Shown here: in pieces, positions 1-11,581 of the stretch
Layout: each line of letters opens with the position of its first letter
How positions within the stretch are numbered: position 1 is the stretch's first letter
NCBI GenBank assembly: GCA_033675265.1
Contig: JAUJYZ010001308.1
Span: forward strand, 1 to 64,000
Reading direction: 5' to 3'
Length of the DNA stretch: 64,000 bases
Origin: Actinostola sp. cb2023
Taxonomy: Eukaryota; Cnidaria; Anthozoa; Actiniaria; Actinostolidae
Translations under genes and position numbers: made by a program
The notes under the pieces: generated by a model
What the model was told of the DNA's origin: nothing
What the model saw: only the letters and a program-made list of their open reading frames with translations
The model's database searches: none

Positions 1-1159
1 TTGCCAGACCGACTATGTCAATATTGACATTTTTGATATAAAAATATTGCTTGATAAAGAAACAAATCAAAAAACCTTAAGTATTTACAGCTTATTTGAT
101 AAACGAGAGATTGACGCATCTAGTGGTCATGATCTTGATCGATAAAAGAAACATGAAAGTATAGTTATGTAATCAAGTTATTGTTTGTTAAAGTTTTCTA
201 TTTTGATATTTGTGAATGATTATATTGTGTTAATTGAATAAAGTATTTCTTGTACTTCACTTCAGTTCACGAGGAATACGCACTGCTCTGCTTGCTTTGC
301 TGCCTGTGTTCTGCCCAGAGCGTTCCGTGGACGTATTTAGTATAATTACACAGGTGATTATAGAAAATCAAGCGCGCTGATTGGTCGAGAACTTTCGGAC
401 TATTTCTCGATAATCACCTACAGCGTTTCGGCATGAGATGGCGGCCAAGCCAGGTTCGTCGAGGATTCAGAAGAGAAAATAAACATACTGAAAGAAACGT
501 TTCTCGAAAAACACAAATTTGCGACAAATATAGGATAAAGTTGTGAGTCCATAGATTGATAAGTTAGATAGTTTTCTGCGGTGTTTAAAGTTACTTCAAA
601 AGGCCGTAAAACAAACATGAATATAAGCCATAACAGCGAACGATTGACGGTACTTTTCATAAGATTTTCCTACGTTTTCTTGTTTGTCTTGTTATTTTTA
701 CGTTCATCTCAGTAATTATTCAGTCGTCTCGGTGAATATCCTCCAATAATCACTTCTCCTTCGGCGAATAATTGCCGAGTTAAGTAATCATTGTATGGCA
801 CGACTCCAGCCGTACTGCACACTAAAACTGAATGTATAATAAATATATCTAGTAGATAAGTTGATTTATGCTATTTACGCTCTGCACTATTTGAACAGGT
901 GGATCTATCAGTATAATAAAATTCCTGAATTCTTGTGTCTGTTGAATATCGTTCAGTAAATGTTATTACTCAAAAGAAAGCAACGTTAAATACTAAAATT
1001 AAATCATTTAACTGGACCTAGGGCTCAGAGAAGGAGAAGAGATGAAAGCTCATCAATAGGTAAACAATTCCAAAAAAGAAAACAAACAAACAAACGAACA
1101 ATAACAAAACAATAACAAACCAAAAAAAGAAAGAATGACTGAAAAAAAAACCTTGTCAC

Positions 1160-1460
1160 GGCTGGGACTCGAACCCCTAGACCCTCAGGTTCAAAAGAGA
1201 TGAATGCCGGTAATTTATCCAAAAAAGGCCCATACTCCCAGACATTGTGCTGAGTCACCGTATACATACATACACACATACGTAGTTTAATGTACCTCCC
1301 AATATGGGGTTTTCAGTATGTTGCGTATAGGATGAAGATTTCGGCCCCATCCGCGCTATCCGGGCATTACACCAATCAGCTTAGTGATCAAAGAGGGAGG
1401 GAACAGTCGACGCCTAGGCCCACTAAATAAAAATAACTGCCCGCACCACTAGGCTATCGT
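1160..1460 (-). mobile_element. Possible tRNA-derived SINE
   Basis: On the minus strand, TAGCCTAGTGG near 1447-1457 matches the RNA polymerase III box A, and GGGGTTCGAGTCCCAGC near 1163-1180 matches box B. The spacing (about 270 bp) is too long for a tRNA, so a SINE or a tRNA pseudogene with an insertion is more plausible. Confidence 0.35.
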
Positions 1461-2073
1461 GCACGCTTATTGATTTGGAGGACAAAATAACCTGGTTCGA
1501 TTCCTCGCTACGCCAAAAAAAAATTCTTCTTCTTTTCTTCTGTTTGTTTTTGTAAGAACATTTTTATACTCACGAAAATGATTATTTTAATAATGCAAAA
1601 TAATTTAAAACTAGACGCTCTTGTAGCGTTAAGTCGGGCTTCTTAAAGCAAGCAGTGGTTGCTGCGATCGGTACGGTAATCTCGACTGAATCTGATTTGC
1701 TCTCGACCATATATCCATTGTCAATGAAATATTGTCAATGGCAATAAAGCTCGAGCAAGAGCCCGCGCGCCGTAGACTAATGCATCAAACACATAGGCAA
1801 GGTAATTCATTAACGCACTATGGTTTAGAATGATCATAAAGTATTGTATATGTACAATAATCAAATCTCCCAGCACAAGAATAGCTTTTTCTAGAATATC
1901 ACAATCATCAAGAGTATTTACCATGTCTTCTACTGAATACATGAAATTCCATACACAGGACGTGACGAGATAACGATCGCTTCTACAATACTAATGAAAT
2001 GTAACCTATTTGAACTAAATATAGAATCTTATAGTGCGATTAAAACGAGCTCGATAGAACTTGCTTTCCTTGC

Positions 2074-2340
2074 AATACTCCCATTTCGAGTTTGTTTAGA
2101 CACCGCTGTACTCCTTGACAAAAGACGCGTTTGCTCAGGCTTAGCCTCAACCAGAGAATAACCCGTGCAATTAAAAAAAAAAAAAAAAATGGTTTCTATT
2201 GTTGAATGTCAACACTTTTTCGCGTTCTCGTCGGTATTTGTGAATAATTTACACTGAATTGAGGCTTAGCCTGAGCAAATGCGTCTTTTGTCAAGAACAG
2301 CGGTCATCGCTTAATTAACAACTCGAAACTGGAGTATTTC
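2074..2340. repeat. Imperfect fold-back inside a possible 1.17-kb element
   Basis: TTGACAAAAGACGCGTTTGC at 2117 pairs with its reverse complement ending near 2294; pairing extends outward with gaps. The flanking AGTCGGGCTTC (1631-1642) and GAAGCCCGACT (2790-2801) may be the outer inverted ends of a non-autonomous element spanning 1,631-2,801. Confidence 0.55.
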
Positions 2341-2699
2341 AGTACTGCGATTTCACAAACTCAGCGAATCATGAATGACAATGACATAGTTTATTTGTTA
2401 CCATAAACATATCCATACAAATACAAATACCGTATACATAAACTATTATCGGTCGGCTGAAAACCTCAGTTACAACTGTTCTCTTCTCTTCACGGCTGCG
2501 TGTATCAACTCACTTCGTTCTAAGTTCTGAAGATCTCTAAACCCTTTGCAGTACTAGTACTGGATTGATAAATCCATATCTCTATGAATTATTGTGGTTA
2601 TTTTGACAACAAGACGACATAAATTGTGAATTCAGACTCGACCAGTCTCGTAAATTGATAAATCATGTTGTTTGAGCCTTCGGTGATTATCTTAGCGGC

Positions 2700-2979
2700 C
2701 GGCACAGGGCGCATGCGCTGTAGAACCCAGTATGCTTTTTGGGGTCGACAACGAACGCTTTCTCATTTCTAGAGTCGGGTCTTCCACAGGAAGCCCGACT
2801 AATAATTTAAAAAATGTTTTCAAAAGTTATTTCATTGGGTTCCCTGTGTTTGATGTGGTCAGCGGCGTTACAAAGAAATTCAAGATGGCGGAAAGTTTAT
2901 ACATTTAGCTTTTACACCCATCATTACCCCCACAATCAAGCGTTATTATAATACGTATATCACTGAAGTCAAACACACC
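2700..2979 (+). promoter_or_regulatory. Probable PUS10 promoter and 5' UTR
   Basis: The segment just upstream of the chosen PUS10 start contains GGGCGCATGCGC (about 2708-2719) and AAGATGGCGGA (2882-2892), the same two motif types found at the NSL1 bidirectional promoter. The ATG inside AAGATGGCGGA opens only a few codons before a stop, so it is more likely a promoter/UTR element than the real start. No TATA box is evident. Confidence 0.4.
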
Positions 2980-5858
2980 ATGAAGGTTGAACGTTTGGAG
3001 ACTGTCGTGGCTGCTTTGCACAAGCTAACATTGTGTTCGCGATGTATTTTTACGTTTTATCGATGAGAGAAACTCTTCGTTGTATGAAGGAGAGTACGAG
3101 GTTTGTACACGTGATCATTGCTAGTAACAGTAGCCATTCATAGCACGTGTACACGTGATCATTGCTAGTAACAGTAGCCATTCATAGCACGTGTACACGT
3201 GATCATTGCTAGTAACAGTATGAAGTAGCCATTCATAGCACGTGTACATGTAATCATTGTGATCATTGCTAGTAACAGTAGCCATTCATAGCACGTGTAC
3301 ATGTTTTGATAGGCAGTCTCTAGATCTGTTTGTGAGAAGTATGGCATAGATGCGGAAATAGTCTCTGATGAAAAAGAAAATGGAGAAAGCAAAGAGGATG
3401 CAAGGGATGTATTGGATCACTCATGTACAGTATGTCTAGGGATTCTACAGTCACATGAATGTATAACTAAACAAGTAAGTTTCTTTACTAATAGTGGGGA
3501 ATATTTCATTTGTTTATTCTTTATGTAGTGGGGGAAGAGAGGGAGGGAGAAGGGGGGGGGGGGGGGGGGTGGGGGGGTTAGGGAGTTGCAAGGATACCAG
3601 ACACTCTAAGTTGGACACCTTTATGAATGCCTGGTTGATGCTGCACTGTCTTACTGTAAATTTGCACTTGCTATACAGCAAAGGTTGGTCATAATGCATC
3701 AGTCAATTCCAGCAATGCTCATTATTTTTTAAGGGCCCAGGGGTCGGGCATTATCGCCTGCCATTAAAACAATATAATTGGGGCATGGCTGTTTATTAAA
3801 CCAGTTCAAAATTTAATACAGGCTCGGACTTTCATTGGGCGTTCAATGAATGGATGGGCATTGCTGGAATTGACTGATGCATAAAGACCTGTATCTGGCT
3901 TTAGTTGTCATATTACATACATGTACGGAGTTGTTCATTTTTCATGACCAGATTGAAGATGCCATTGAGAGCTCAGAAATTGAATATCAAAGTTTTACAT
4001 TCTTTGTATCAATCCCTCTGTGTTGCCTGGTTAGACAGGTGAGCTTTGCTTCTTCAATAATACTTTTATACATGTATATCAGCTGAGTTCATTATGGCAT
4101 GTTTTGTTGACTTTCAGCATTCTATATTTCTGTATTTAAAAGAGAAGTTCAGGTGAGATTCATTTCAAGAAAACAGATATTGTAACTTTCATCCTGTAAC
4201 ACTTGGGCTTCCTGTGGTAGACAAGGAACAGGAAGCCCATCTATCTTATCAGTACTAAGCTTGTTTTTTTCTGGTCATCAGTGGAATATATGCAGATAAA
4301 AAATACAGTAGACTCACTGCCGTCAATAAAAGAAGTATTTAAGTGGGTGTGTGGACCTGCACTAGGTATCTCATTGGGTGTCTACTTCCAACATGAGGTT
4401 AGTTGGTTATATTTATGAAAGAAAAAATGAAAGTAAGGGAGAAGGTGAATTTTGTTTTCTCTTTGTAAGTAATTATTTTGTACCAAATTTTCAACAGAGT
4501 TCATTCCAGGTTTCCATTCATTTTGGACACAACGGGAATGAAGAATTAGAGTTCTTGTGAGTATTGAGTTCCATTGTTGATTCAATCATGTCAACACATG
4601 CATGTCACTTCATCACATTACTTTACAAACTTTACAATAAAATGTCAGGACAGAGTTTGATCCAGCACAGTTCAAGGAAAGAAAAGCCAAAAGAGTACGT
4701 ACAGTCCAAGAATCATAGAGTCGTTTTCGTATGAGTGGGAAGTAGTTACGGTACGGGTCGTGCCGTGCAGTGACCGTATCGTGCCATCATCGTGCCGTAT
4801 CCAAGCACTCTGATTGGTTGAGAAATGATTTCACGTGCTGTGATTGGTTGACCATGTACAATGTGTTCGATTCCGTACCGTGACTATAACTCGATCCATA
4901 CCGTAGGTTTCCCACTCATACGAAAACAACTCTATCAGTAGAACAGCTGCTGCTTACAGCTCTCTATATCATCAAGTTCTTGCTTCTTAGAATGTTGTTT
5001 CAGAAATGTTGAATAATGCATCCAATGTTTTTAATTGAAGAAGGACCCGAAACCAGTCTTGTTTTCTGTAACATCGGTAAGGAGAGCTCTAGAGGACTTG
5101 GATACAGCAGACAAGTTAAGAAAGTAAATAGATTTTACCTTCAAATGCTCTAATCAATTCTAATACAAAGGTTTAATTGCTTCAATATATTTTTATTATT
5201 CTAGGTATACTTACTGTCCTCCTCAACCACCAAGCTACAAATGTCATTGCACTCAAGTTTCTTGTTCCCACTCTTCTATTTTATTAGCAGGTACGATGAC
5301 AACCAATATGTATTCTGATCTGTACTGTATGTATTGCAGCATTCTATTTATATCCTTATTATTGTCATTGTTTGTACAGGTAGATATAACAAATATTCAA
5401 GACGTCTACCGCAGACACCATGGATGATAGATGGTGAACGTAAGCTGGAATCATCTGTGCAGGTTGTTTTAGTGTTTCCGTCTTGTTACATAGCCATGCA
5501 ATCTACTTTTAGATCAAATGCACAGAGATCACAGAGGCATCAGTCTGTGCATTTTGTGTTGTTTTAGGAGCTTTTCCAAAAAAGTAATTTACAGAACATT
5601 TCATTTGAATATTGTAGGAACACAGTCGAAGTATCTGTCATTTCTTTCTTTGAAGAGTATTTTTCCTTTTTTTGTATGTTACAGGAAAAAATCTGTGACA
5701 TCATCTTACCCAAGATTAAAGCAGATGGTATAGTTATAGTGATTCTATTGTATCCATAGTAAGACATTGTGCAAGCTAATTATATCTATTATTACAGACT
5801 ACAGGTTTTCATCTGGTGGACGAGAAGACATCGATGTATGCATGCTAGGAACAGGTAG

Positions 5859-5891
<33 letters not shown>

Positions 5892-6437
5892 ACTTTATTT
5901 CACGAGGGTGGAATACATATTACAGCTTAAGCTGATAAACTTATGGCCCTCCTAATCTTCCTAATATGAATATAGCTCAGCAATGTTAGGTGAATTAACT
6001 CTTCTACAGCTGACATTGCAATACGAGACCTACAAGTTGTTACTAAGTAAGTCATAATAATAACTTTTATTTAAATAAAATAAATTAAAGTTAAGAAATT
6101 AAGGTACCATATTGGGACTTTGATTTCCCATGTTGGAGGTTTGGCTTTATACTATTTGTATCAATATTTTCTATCCTTCAGGGAAAATTACGGAATACTA
6201 AAAGAAGCTGAAAGTACAAAAACTAAAACATACAGGTACATTGTGATTGTAATTAATTAACCAGGTATTTCTGTAACTAATATGTTAATTATAATTGTAC
6301 TTATCAAGTTGTCAGATTTGGACTGAGAAAAGAAATAACAAAAGAAGATCTGCTACCATTAAATGACATCAAGGTATTAATGAAATAGCTATTCAATATT
6401 ATTGTAAAAATGTTAAGAATGAAATTATTATTATTAC

Positions 6438-6469
<32 letters not shown>

Positions 6470-6493
6470 CTATTATTATTATTATTATTACTA

Positions 6494-6524
<31 letters not shown>

Positions 6525-8271
6525 TATTATTATTACTGCTATAATTACTATGCCGGTAATTATTTTTATATTATTACTAATATTATTATTTATTATTATT
6601 ATTTTATTTTTATTTTTATTATTATTAACATGAAATTGATCTAATGCCTTGATTTATTCTTGACAGGATTTAACATTAAAACAGAAAACCCCACTAAGAG
6701 TGTTACACAGGTAAATAAATACAGCTTATTTGATGGTTTGACAGATAATACGAGCGGATATTTTACGAGTTGCATAGTATTTTTCTGAGCCCATAGGGTG
6801 AGGAAAGATATGAGCAATGAGTAAAATGTCCTCAAGTATTATCTGTCGAACCATAAATAATAAGGGGTTTTTTATTCCACAATTGATTTTGTTTCCTGAA
6901 GTTTTTGAGCCATTTTTGCTGTTTTTCGTGCGTGAGCTACTGTGTAATACGCTGGCATATTTTGCGTGGTCTCTTGCCCTTATATAGTAAAATGACGCAT
7001 GAGTGAAATAATAACAACTATTAGTAGAAACCAACTAGCATACTATCACAAATCCTGCAATCTGATTGGCTAATGTACTCACTATCTATTGAGTGATAGA
7101 TAGTGAGTAGCGAAAAAGCCGGCTTTTTGAACAAAAACAAAGCGAAAATCAATAAATATTGGACTATCAATCGAAGGTAGTATGCTAGTTCTACTAAAAC
7201 AATTAGACTACTCGTTCTCTATGAGTTCAAATAGTCAACTCGACACTATGCACAGGCCTCGTTGACTATCGACTCATAGAAAACTCGTAGTCTAATTGTT
7301 AATTATTGGTAGAGTATTACACAGGTGAATTGCATGTAATTTTACCAAATAACATTATTTTTGAGAGGGCCATTATGAGGCTGTAATGCCCTGTACACAA
7401 CCGGTTTGCCTAGTTTCAGTGATTTTTGTGTTTCTTTATTGAGCCAAGCAAAGAGTGGTCAGAGATATTTTATTTTGACACATCAATAAAATTATAATGC
7501 TGTTGTATAATAAATCCATGTGTTTGCTGGAGTATTACAGGGTGATATTTTAGGAGTTGCAAATGTATTTTTTTCAAGTCTGCAGGGTGTATATATTCAT
7601 CATGAGAGAATTAACAACCAGTAATTATTGTAATCAGTATGTACATTGTAGTAAATTTAGTTACCGGTACACAGTGTTATGAATTTCTGTTACAGGAGAC
7701 CGGTAGCCATACGTGAAAAGGTTGTACATAACATGAGCTCTGAATGGATAGATGACCATCATTTTAGACTGTATCTCAAGACTATGGCTGGAACGTATCC
7801 TTTATAGAAAAGCCATTTAAAAGCCCATGAAAATGACATGTGCATACTTATATTTCTATTTTTAATAACACATGAAGAAAGTTGCACTGTCTGATTAGGG
7901 CTCCTATTGATAACAGTGTATTATATACACTGAAAGGACAACCCTGTTTAAATAAAGGTTTATTCATTCATTCATTCATTCTGTGACCAATCAGAAAAAA
8001 GTCTCATGAGATTTCAATAGAAAAAAGGTTTTATTCTTCCTTGATTGAATTAGATATGTAAAAGAATTTGTTCATGGTGATTTTGGGCGCACTAAGCCTA
8101 ATCTAGGAACATTGATGGAAACACAAACAGACATCTTGGAACTTGATGTGGAGGTAATTAACCAGTGGAAATAATCACATCTTTTTAGTTTCATCACTTT
8201 ATGTTGTTACTTTTTTAATGATTTTTCAGTCAGTGGATGTCGATTGGCCACCATCACTTGACAATCAATAG
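2980..8271 (+). CDS. PUS10: tRNA pseudouridine synthase Pus10 (left copy, 19 exons, exon 13 damaged)
   Basis: Pus10 makes pseudouridine 54/55 in tRNA and also has a nuclear role in microRNA processing (family knowledge). Exons read: 2980-3100, 3313-3474, 3952-4038, 4118-4152, 4282-4397, 4498-4556, 4649-4694, 5041-5123, 5205-5290, 5380-5462, 5685-5727, 5798-5854, 13 (remnant ending 6047), 6182-6235, 6309-6373, 6667-6710, 7696-7794, 8054-8153, 8230-8271. Visible motifs are CSRC (exon 1) and CTVCLG (exon 2), the THUMP-side GRYNKYSRRLPQTPW, the catalytic-Asp loop GGREDIDV (exon 12), TPLRVLHRRPVA and YVKEFVHGDFGRTKPN. With exon 13 taken from the right arm and three 1-nt corrections, the exons sum to about 503 codons with consistent phases (human about 529). 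Oddities: extra T near 3054-3058, extra A near 4300, extra A in exon 15 (right arm lacks it), and loss of 79 nt of exon 13. The stop lies inside the first monomer of a satellite. Confidence 0.95.
3105..3303. repeat. 44-bp tandem repeat at the PUS10 intron 1 donor
   Basis: About 4.4 copies of a 44-bp unit (TACACGTGATCATTGCTAGT...CATAGCACGTG), beginning 4 nt inside intron 1 right after the donor GTTTGT. One copy has a 5-nt insertion (TGAAG). Only the left arm reaches this region. Confidence 0.9.
3548..3577 (+). repeat. Poly-G run in PUS10 intron 2
   Basis: Eighteen G, one T, then seven G, capable of forming a G-quadruplex. Not covered by the right arm. Confidence 0.85.
4716..4934. mobile_element. 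MITE in PUS10 intron 7, 24-bp terminal inverted repeats
   Basis: The ends are TAGAGTCGTTTTCGTATGAG and its reverse complement, about 219 bp apart. There is no coding capacity. The right-arm copy begins at about 63,964 and runs off the window. Confidence 0.85.
6418..6630. repeat. (ATT)n microsatellite, PUS10 intron 15
   Basis: About 210 bp of interrupted ATT/ACT trinucleotides. Mirror copy about 62,140-62,335. Confidence 0.9.
6733..6858. mobile_element. Short MITE in PUS10 intron 16
   Basis: About 125 bp with about 35-bp imperfect inverted ends (ATGGTTTGACAGATAATACG at the left). Mirror copy about 61,913-62,037. Confidence 0.75.
7010..7200. mobile_element. Short MITE in PUS10 intron 16 with AACTAGCATACTA ends
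   Basis: The inverted ends AACTAGCATACTATC (near 7035) and GTAGTATGCTAGTT (near 7174) enclose about 150 bp with an internal hairpin (ACTCACTATCTATTGAGTGATAGATAGTGAGT). Mirror copy about 61,575-61,750. Confidence 0.6.
7199..7302. mobile_element. About 100-bp fold-back element
   Basis: CAATTAGACTACTCGTTCTC at the left pairs with GAAAACTCGTAGTCTAATTG at the right; the arms extend about 40 bp each. Mirror copy about 61,470-61,572. Confidence 0.7.
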
Positions 8272-9295
8272 ATGGGACAAGTACAATGTCACAAGAAACA
8301 TGTTAATCAATAGATGGGACAAGTACAATGTCACAAGAAACTATCAATAGATGGGACAAGTACAATGTCACAAGAAACTATCAATAGATGGGACAAGTAC
8401 AATGTCACAAGAAACGTGTTAATCAATAGATGAGACAAGTACAATGTCACAAGAAACGTGTTAATCAATAGATGGGACAAGTACAATGTCACAAGAAACT
8501 ATCAATAGATGGGACAAGTACAATGTCACAAGAAACTATCAATAGATGGGACAAGTACAATGTCACAAGAAACTATCAATAGATGGGACAAGTACAATGT
8601 CACAAGAAACTATCAATAGATGGGACAAGTACAATGTCACAAGAAACTATCAATAGATGGGACAAGTACAATGTCACAAGAAACTATCAATAGATGGGAC
8701 AAGTACAATGTCACAAGAAACTATCAATAGATGGGACAAGTACAATGTCACAAGAAACTATCAATAGATGGGACAAGTACAATGTCACAAGAAACGTGTT
8801 AATCAATAGATGGGACAAGTACAATGTCACAAGAAACGTGTTAATCAATAGATGGGACAAGTACAACATCATTGTCACAAGAAACTATCAATAGATGGGA
8901 CAAGTACAATGTCACAAGAAACGTGTTAATCAATAGATGGGACAAGTACAGTGTCACAAGAAACTATCAATAGATGGGACAAGTACAATGTCACAAGAAA
9001 CGTGTTAATCAATAGATGGGACAAGTACAGTGTCACAAGAAACTATCAATAGATGGGACAAGTACAATGTCACAAGAAACGTGTTAATCAATAGATGGGA
9101 CAAGTACAGTGTCACAAGAAACTATCAATAGATGGGACAAGTACAATGTCACAAGAAACTATCAATAGATGGGACAAGTACAGTGTCACAAGAAACTATC
9201 AATAGATGGGACAAGTACAATGTCACAAGAAACGTGTTAATCAATAGATGGGACAAGTACAACATCATTGTCACAAGAAACTTGTTAATCAAATG
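8262..9295. repeat. 37/42-bp satellite starting at the PUS10 stop codon (left)
   Basis: About 26 monomers of 37 or 42 bp (the longer has GTGTTAAT in place of TAT). The core is CAATAGATGGGACAAGTACA. The TAG of the first monomer is the PUS10 stop, so the array lies in the 3' UTR region and was probably seeded by the end of the last exon. Confidence 0.92.
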
Positions 9296-9748
9296 TCAGT
9301 GGGCCAGTACAGGCATATCTGCAAGTACAAGAAAATGCCATATTCAGTGAAATAAGATTTCTTGTGCTTGCATTGCTAGCATTTCTCCTTAGATTGAGAA
9401 CTTTTTTGTATTGTTTTTGTAATGTTTGTATTTATTAAATATATGTGTAAATTCTAGTTTTGTCTGTTTTTGTTTTATGTTTGTACTTTGCATGTGTAAC
9501 AAATAAGTGTAAATAAACTTGATTAGTTTATATTTATTAAAGTAGTTTAGAAGTAGCAGAAAGAACAACACAATCATGTTTATTTTCAGCACTAGTACAT
9601 AAAACTATTTACAGTAATAATAGTTTATAATCCATAAAAGATACATTAAAAATACAGTATACAGCACTATTATGGGATTATTAATTCTACAAGCTTCTAA
9701 ATCACAAATATTGGTATTGTAGATCACCATTTTAAATATAGACAGGAT
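9296..9748 (+). other. Likely distal PUS10 3' UTR; AATAAA at 9512-9517
   Basis: AT-rich unique sequence after the 37/42-bp satellite. AATAAA at 9512-9517 could be the PUS10 polyadenylation signal, which would place the satellite in the mature 3' UTR. No gene seen. Confidence 0.4.
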
Positions 9749-11092
9749 GCACAATAATGCCATGCCTTAGATTGGGTCATTACTCAAGAGTGGATTCAGT
9801 GCATACTTCTTCTGTACAATAATGCCATGCCTTAGATTGGGTCATTACTCAAGAGTGGATTCAGTGCATACTTCTTCTGTACAATAATGCCATGCCTTAG
9901 ATTGGGTCATTACTCAAAAGGGTGGATTCAGTGCATACTTCTTCTGTACAACAATGCCATGCCTTAGATTGGGTCATTACTCAAAAAGGGTGGATTCAGT
10001 GCATACTTCTTCTGTACAATAATGCCATGCCTTAGATTGGGTCATTACTCAAGAGTGGATTCAGTGCATACTTCTTCTGTACAATAATGCCATGCCTTAG
10101 ATTGGGTCATTACTCAAAAGGGTGGATTCAGTGCATACTTCTTCTGTACAATAATGCCATGCCTTAGATTGGGTCATTACTCAAAAGGGTGGATTCAGTG
10201 CATACTTCTTCTGTACAACAATGCCATGCCTTAGATTGGGTCATTACTCAAAAAGGGTGGATTCAGTGCATACTTCTTCTGTACAATAATGCCATGCCTT
10301 AGATTGGGTCATTACTCAAAAGGGTGGATTCAGTGCATACTTCTTCTGTACAATAATGCCATGCCTTAGATTGGGTCATTACTCAAAAGGGTGGATTCAG
10401 TGCATACTTCTTCTGTACAACAATGCCATGCCTTAGATTGGGTCATTACTCAAAAAGGGTGGATTCAGTGCATACTTCTTCTGTACAACAATGCCATGCC
10501 TTAGATTGGGTCATTACTCAAAAAGGGTGGATTCAGTGCATACTTCTTCTGTACAACAATGCCATGCCTTAGATTGGGTCATTACTCAAAAGGGTGGATT
10601 CAGTGCATACTTCTTCTGTACAATAATGCCATGCCTTAGATTGGGTCATTACTCAAAAGGGTGGATTCAGTGCATACTTCTTCTGTACAATAATGCCATG
10701 CCTTAGATTGGGTCATTACTCAAAAGGGTGGATTCAGTGCATACTTCTTCTGTACAACAATGCCATGCCTTAGATTGGGTCATTACTCAAAAAGGGTGGA
10801 TTCAGTGCATACTTCTTCTGTACAATAATGCCATGCCTTAGATTGGGTCATTACTCAAAAGGGTGGATTCAGTGCATACTTCTTCTGTACAACAATGCCA
10901 TGCCTTAGATTGGGTCATTACTCAAAAAGGGTGGATTCAGTGCATACATGTACTTCTTCTGTACAATAATGCCATGCCTTAGATTGGGTCATTACTCAAA
11001 AGGGTGGATTCAGTGCATACTTCTTCTGTACAACAATGCCATGCCTTAGATTGGGTCATTACTCAAAATGGTGGATTCAGTGCATACTTCTT
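9749..11092. repeat. 64-68-bp satellite between the PUS10 and NSL1 3' ends (left)
   Basis: About 20 monomers with core GCCATGCCTTAGATTGGGTC and a variable A/G run (ACTCAAGAG, ACTCAAAAGGG, ACTCAAAAAGGG). It occupies the convergent intergenic space. ORFs reading MPCLRLGHYSK are by-products of the repeat. Confidence 0.95.
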
Positions 11093-11253
11093 CACTGGCT
11101 TGTGCACAGTAAATGTAAAAAACAATGTTTAATACTCATCATTAAAACCTGTCAAAATAAACTACCTTTTCTTGTAAGAATGAGAAAGATACTAAACTAT
11201 CTCTTAAGAAGCCCTTTTCACATATTGCATCCTGGATTTTTCTGGCCTTATCA

Positions 11254-11408
11254 CCGATTCCGAACATGGCGACCAATTTGAATAACCATTGTTCTTCGAC
11301 TGACTGGCCTCGTGTTCATGTGGAAACACAAAAGCGTTCTCACCTGTATGAGAGGCTAGTCAGTCCAGAACAATGGTTATTCAAATTGGTCGCCATGTTC
11401 GGAATCGG
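11254..11408. mobile_element. Fold-back element next to the NSL1 MITE
   Basis: About 40-bp inverted ends beginning CCGATTCCGAACATGGCGAC enclose about 60 bp. Mirror copy about 57,608-57,767. Confidence 0.8.
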
Positions 11409-11411
11409 AGT

Positions 11412-11581
11412 ATACAGTTGATGAACCTCTACTAACAGCCAACTCTCTGTAGCGGCCAGCATTTCTTTTTTCGGCCACCAGCCAGATTTATTGTTATTGA
11501 AACCACTTCACAATGGCCACCTCTACACAACGGCCACAAAGGTTAGTCCCGAGGTGGCCATTGTAGAGAGGTTCGACTGTA
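11412..11581. mobile_element. MITE fused to the NSL1 3' end (left)
   Basis: The ends TACAGTTGATGAACCTCT and AGAGGTTCGACTGTA are inverted. The interior has paired ACGGCCAC/GTGGCC blocks. On the minus strand it supplies the last about 28 NSL1 codons, the stop at 11494 and AATAAA directly after it. Mirror copy 57439-57604. Confidence 0.85.

Larger units (their letters stand above)
1..2700. other. No recognisable gene
   Basis: AT-rich sequence with fold-back and SINE-like repeats, and an AATAAA at 237-242 that might end an upstream gene. Short ORFs here show no family resemblance or codon pattern I can support. Confidence 0.5.

Noticed and set aside
1163..1180. Functional tRNA gene
   Set aside because: Box B is good, but no matching acceptor stem or box A lies within tRNA distance.
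8262..9295. CRISPR-like direct repeats
   Set aside because: Adjacent monomers share their whole sequence, there are no unique spacers, and the host is a eukaryote.
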